From Harmonia axyridis (Eukaryota; Arthropoda; Insecta; Coleoptera; Coccinellidae): DNA of 64,000 nucleotides. The notes beneath the pieces are model-generated. The model ran no database searches and had not been told where the DNA came from. It saw only the letters and a list, made by a program, of their open reading frames with translations. The stretch lies in contig NC_059504.1 of assembly GCF_914767665.1 (NCBI RefSeq), forward strand, positions 870,501 through 934,500, in the 5' to 3' direction. Below are positions 55,801-61,800 of the stretch, piece after piece. The translations under genes and the position numbers were made by a program. How positions within the stretch are numbered: the stretch's first letter is position 1; the number at the start of each line of letters is the position of its first letter.

Positions 55801-58800
55801 GCAGTCATTCGCAGATAGAAAATCAGATTTTTTGGCGACAGAACGTGTGGCAACCAAACATCGAGCTTTGTTTAATAAACTTTTGGTCAATGCTTCAAAA
55901 CGGTTTTATGATCGATGTTCAACTCCTGAACGATGCTATGACAGCTGACATGACATCCTATCTCGATATTTACCATAATTTCATCGATATTATCGACAAC
56001 AGGCCTTCCTGAGCGTGGTGCATCATTTACCCCCACAACAACACAACGAAATCACTTGAACCACTTTTGTGCAACACGAACCGAAAGAGTATCGGTGATA
56101 TTTCATAATATTTAGTTTTAATTACCTGATGATGCATGTGCCGACCTCTACCGTGATAATGACCAGGCTGTTCAGGATCAGAGTTGCCGTTACTTGAGCT
56201 AGGAGTGGTTGCGTAGCATTGGTTGTCGAAGATTACGTTATCCGATGGTGGCGATAGATCTCCACAAGCACCCCTCTCCAATTCCAAGTACAGACCCCTT
56301 CCAGGGTAGCCCCTACCGATTTCATGAGAAGATCTGAAAAAAAATTTAACAAAATTCAATTTCAAACCAAATTTTATGTTTCTATCTATTGTAAAGTAAC
56401 TCTAGCTTTTATTTGATCAGTGCTATAGGCTTATGCCAATTTTCAGTTGAATATCTTGTGAAGAAGAGACGCTATAAGGGAAAACTTGGAAGAAAAGGAG
56501 CACCAACACCTTTCATTGGACAAGAATCTTTCTGTGGTATAGGTTAATCTACCTACAAGGAAGAGTGTCAGGAGAAGGTAAAAACTGAAAGAGAAGTACT
56601 ATGGAGGAATCTTCCTGGGTTGAATCATTCTAAAAAATTTCTTCAAAACATTGATACTTCTAGATCTTAGCAAGAATATACTACACCTCCTCACTGGAGG
56701 TGAGAAATAGGCAACATAAAAAGGTCTGTTCAGTCTGGGTTCCTGGTCATCAAAGGAAATAAGGAGGCCAACACACTTGCCAGAAAAGGAGCACAAACTC
56801 CTTTCATGGGCCCAGAACCTGTTTGTGGTATAGGTAAATGTACCTACAAGAAAGAGTTTCAGGAGAAGGAAAAAACCAAAAGAGAAACACTCTGGTGAAA
56901 CCTTCCTGGGTTGGATCATTCCTTAAAGTTCTTCGAAACCTTGATACTGCGAGATCTAAGAATTATCTGGATCTAAGCAAGATTATGCTACACCTCTTTC
57001 CTTACAAGGCATTGCCGCTTCTGGAAGTACCTCATGAGAATGGGTCTAGCAGAAAATGACGAGTGCAGATTCTGTGGGGAAGAGGAAGAAACTTCGGAAC
57101 ACCTGATGATGGAATACCTCACTATCTCTAGCAAACAAGAAATGCTTTGGACAAGAGACTGGTAGAAGTGAGGAAGTAACCTCCTTTATACTGGTTTTCA
57201 TCTGAACTTTGGAACTGGATGACGAACTATAGATTACGATGGCCAATAACCAAAACACCTCTGATGGTGGGCACAATAAACCATAAGGTCTTGGTGCAAT
57301 AGAGCCCTCCTTCAAATCTAAAATGATCTCACTCACCTAGATCCAGAAAACCTGGAATTCTGCGACATCGAAGACCTGTGATTGTGATTGTGGTTGTTCT
57401 CCATGTCCGAATGCCTTCCGTTGAAATTATTCTGGTACCTGTGATGGTGCCCGTTGTAATAATTATACCTCTTCCTACCCATCTCAGGCGACGTCACCGG
57501 GCTCTCCTGGCTCGGCATCGGTTTCAACATCCTCTTCAGCGTGTTGCTGTCCAGACTCATCCCGTTCTCCCTGTTCATGTCCTCGGTGCTCTTCGACTTG
57601 TTCCTCCTGTTCATCAGGTTGTTGTTGTTGACGGCGTTGTTGTGGTGGTGCTGGGCGGATCTGAGATCGGCGTCCCTCACCATGTCCACGTCGGAATAGT
57701 CGACCGACTTGGTGTTGGTGAGGACGTGGTGATCTCTGAAGGGAGGACGGGAGGAGGTCTTCGTGTTCTGGAGAGTGCCGCCAGCTTGGGTGCCTTCCGA
57801 TTTGGAGCTCTCTGTCGGCGGGAGCTGAGCCTCTGTCTGCACCTGGGGAAGAAAAAAATGCCTCTTTGTTTCAAGAATTTTCTCAATTCTGGAATATCCT
57901 CGAGTTTTACCTGTGAACTGACGTTATTCTGGGTGCCCACTGAGGCGGTTGCAGTCTTTGGTCCTGTGACCGTGTTCGAGGTCATAGTGCTTGTTTCTTG
58001 GGATTGCTGTTGGACCGATCTGTCCCTGTTCTGCTTATTCTGACTCCCCTCCCTTTGCGTTCCTTTCGTACCTAGGATTTAAAACAATTATCTTTGGTAT
58101 ATTGATGAAGATAACTTTGATCATTTTTCATGTTTTTTTTCAAAATGTTTAGGTTTTTCTAAGTTTTCAATTTATTTAAATCTATCTCGTACCTTGTGAA
58201 CAAGCATTTTGATTAGCACCAACGTTATCGTAAAGGCTAGTAGATGAAGTAGCTGCTGTTACTTTGTCCGATCTTCCTTCGGTATCGCTACCTCTGGTAG
58301 TTGCTCGAGGAAGTGTTGAAGAACCTGAAAATTTCGTTTGGGAATTAGTGGATTGTCTACCAGACATCAGGTCATCGAAATGAAACCGTTTTTTGAAGAT
58401 GGAGCTCCGATCTAAAACATGATGAGGTTTCAAGTCCGTATCTTGCATCTAGAAGAAGTGGCAGAAGAATGTTTCGATATAAAAATTTCTGGGCGTGTAC
58501 AGAATTCGGCTTAGGAGCGATAGCCAACTCCAACACCGCTCACCGATTTTTCGTAGACCTCTTAGTTTAGAATTTTTTAAGTGAGACCGGAATTCGTCTA
58601 ATCAGGGGACTAGTTTAGTGATGTTGATAATACTATATTTGACACGATAGAATTAAAATATAGAGCAAAACTGATAAGTCAGTGAAAAAATTTTGAAAAT
58701 CCATCAATAAATGACTGAGAAATAGATTATTTAAATTTACGTATTTTAACGCGGAACGTCTTTGGTCTGTGACGTCACGGCACTTGCCTGTGATCGCTAC

Positions 58801-61800
58801 ACCATAAACTACTTTTAAATACTTAGCCGTGCCAAGGCCCTCGCGCCGTTTGTAGTTGTACAGTGTAGTTTTAACTCGAGTTTTGTTTTTATGTCACCAT
58901 AATGGAAGAAGGCTTCGTGAAAGGACAAAGTGACAATTTGCCTAAAATAGATATATTCGCAGTGATGGAGTTTTTTTCTTCAAATCCATCTTATGTCAGT
59001 GCTGAAATAAAAGGAGTTAAACTTTTCAAGTAAGTATCTACTTTTGAGTTTGCTTCATCATGGTTCAACTTATAACGATGATTTATTTAAAAAACGTTTC
59101 ATAAACAGTTTGTAGTTGAGTACTGGTTGTTGAAGTCTATCAATGGCAAAACATGTGAGGAGTAAAAAGTAAAAAGAGAAAAAAGTAATTTATATGTATG
59201 TATATAGTAAGTTATTTCAGCCATCGTGTAACGAACAAAACACGACACGAACGGCACAAGTGATTGTACATAATGAATTCGTAAGCACTCTGCGAATACC
59301 AGTCGTCTAGTGTGTGACGTCACGCCACTTACACGTACTATGAAATTATTCTTCCAAGCGCAACTTCAAAGTCTCATAACTTTTTCATTTCTAGAGATAT
59401 TTCAATGATTCTTCCACATTTTTGTTTCATTTTACTTTAATTTTTAGAATTAATCCTTAACAAAAAAATGAAAACTAATCCGGCTCCGCTCACCGATTCT
59501 TCGTATAGCTCACGGTATCGAGGAAATTTTTCAGGTGAGATCGAAATTCGGCTAATCAGAGATCGTCAATTATGGCAAGCGGAAAAGAAGGGTTTAGCTC
59601 ACCTCTATATCGGGGATCCTGAGCCCTGATCCTGGCGTACTGCTCCACGGTGACTCCGCAGGTGCACTGGGGTTCCCTGGCCCTGCTCGGAGATGCTGGC
59701 GTGCTGAGCGGTTTTCTCTTCGTCTTGAACTTCTGCTTATTGGGTGGTTCTAGTTTGAGCGAGTAGGAGGAGGATGCTTTGCGGGAGAACTTGAAAGACG
59801 GCGACTGCAACAAATCACACTGCATTCAATAAGCATCATTTGGAGCACTACTTTTTTCGTTTGTTGATGATGATGGCATGTCGAACGCTACACTGGACGA
59901 AGCTGACTAGACTGTCTTCAAGTTACATCATTGATTTCAGTTTATATTTTTTGATGATACAAATTTGAAATTGCTTGAGGAAGTTTTCACTGTTTATTTT
60001 ACGATTTGCAAAATGTCTAATAACATAATAGTATATTGTGCAACAAGTGGGGAAAGTCAAACTTTTCTCACGAGTGTGGAAGTTTGTGACACGAGCCTGA
60101 ACGACGAGTGCCGCAAACACACGAGCGAGAATATTATATTGTGCAATAAGTGGGGAAAATCCAACTTTTCTCGCGAGTGTGAAAGTTTGTTACACGAGCC
60201 TGAACGGCGAGTGCCGCAAACACGAGCGAGAATATTATATTGTGCAATAAGTGGGGAAAATCCAACTTTTCTCGCGAGTGTGAAAGTTTGTTACACGAGC
60301 CTGAACGGCGAGTGCCGCAAACACGAGCGAGAATATTATATTGTGCAATAAGTGGGGAAAGTCCAACTTTCATGTAGAAAAACCTTTTATATTAGGCCGA
60401 AAAAAATATTATTTTCCTTCTTTGAAAAAAATAGGTCTTGTTTTCGTCCAGTATGGCGTTCTATTTGGTATGAAATTTATCATGTGAGTAGGGATTCATG
60501 GCTTGTCTTGATATTCAAGCTACTCAACTTGAGCTCGACTTGAAATCAACACAAGTTCAAGTCAAATGGTAGTTTTTCAATGTCAAGTTAAGTTTTTATT
60601 CATTAAGTGCTTGACTCAACATTAACAATTATTACTTGACTTGAACTTGAGTTTATTTCAAGTCAAGCTCAAATCAAGTAGCTTGAATATCAAGCCAATC
60701 CGTGAATCCCTATATGTGAGAAATTAATATAAATCTAAATGGAACACGATGATGAAATGATGATAGTAGAAACAAATATTATACTTACACAACAATCTCG
60801 AAATTGTTTGGCATCTATGGGAGAGGTAAAATTCAAACCCCAAGTATCGTTGGTCATTGGGTCTTTCCAATAAACGAAACATTCCGATGCTTGGCCTATT
60901 CTGGTACCTGAAAAATTTAAATCATTAGACTTCAGTTCGATATCATGAAATAAAATTTGTATACCGTTTCTTGTTCTTTTTTTTTGTTAGCTTTTATGAA
61001 GATAAAAGAAATGCCAAATAACCTTTTTAGCGTACACTCTAACACTCTAGACAACGAGCTCTACGAGACCGTTTTGATTTTGCTAGAGGTACGAGTGTAT
61101 TCACATGTCTGCAAATCTTTCAAGGTTTCCGTCCTGCTACAAATAAAGGAAAATGGAAGTTTTGAAATTTTCAGATATGTAATGGAAAAAGCTTGAAAAA
61201 ATACATGTATAGGGTGTTTTTTTGAGGTATATAACTTTAAGTTGGCATTACTGTTCAAGATGGCGACCGATTTAACAGCTGTCAAGTGATTTATTCTCAG
61301 TATGGTTTGGCAATTCATCATGAATAGACTCACGCCTGAACAACGCTTGCAAATAGTGCAATTTTATTTCGAAAGTAATGGTTCTGTGCGGAATACGTAT
61401 CGCGCACTACGTCCATTTTATTTTGTTTAGCGATGAAGCGCACTTCTGGTTGAATGGCTACGTCAACAAACAAAACTGCCGCATTTGGAGTGAAGCATAC
61501 CTCAAGTGTATGTCGAAACACCGTAACATCCAGAAAAACTGACTGTTTGGTGCGATTTATGGGCTGGTGGAATAATTGGTCCGTACATCTTCAAAAACGA
61601 TTATGGCCAGAACGTTACAGTCAATGGTGATCGGTATAGAGCCATGATTACTAACTTTTTCATTCCTGAATTGAACAACCACGATGTCTAGGAGCTGTGG
61701 TTCCAACAAGACGGCGCAACATGTCGCACAGCTCGTGCCACAATCGATTTATTGAAAGACACGTTTGGTGACCGCCTAGTTTCACGTTATGGACCTGTGA

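Noticed and set aside
57378..58043. 221-codon open frame on the plus strand
   Set aside because: It lies exactly antisense to sif exons 5 and 6 and spans their intron; composition (Val/Leu/Arg-rich mirror of Asn/His/Ser codons) marks it as a shadow.
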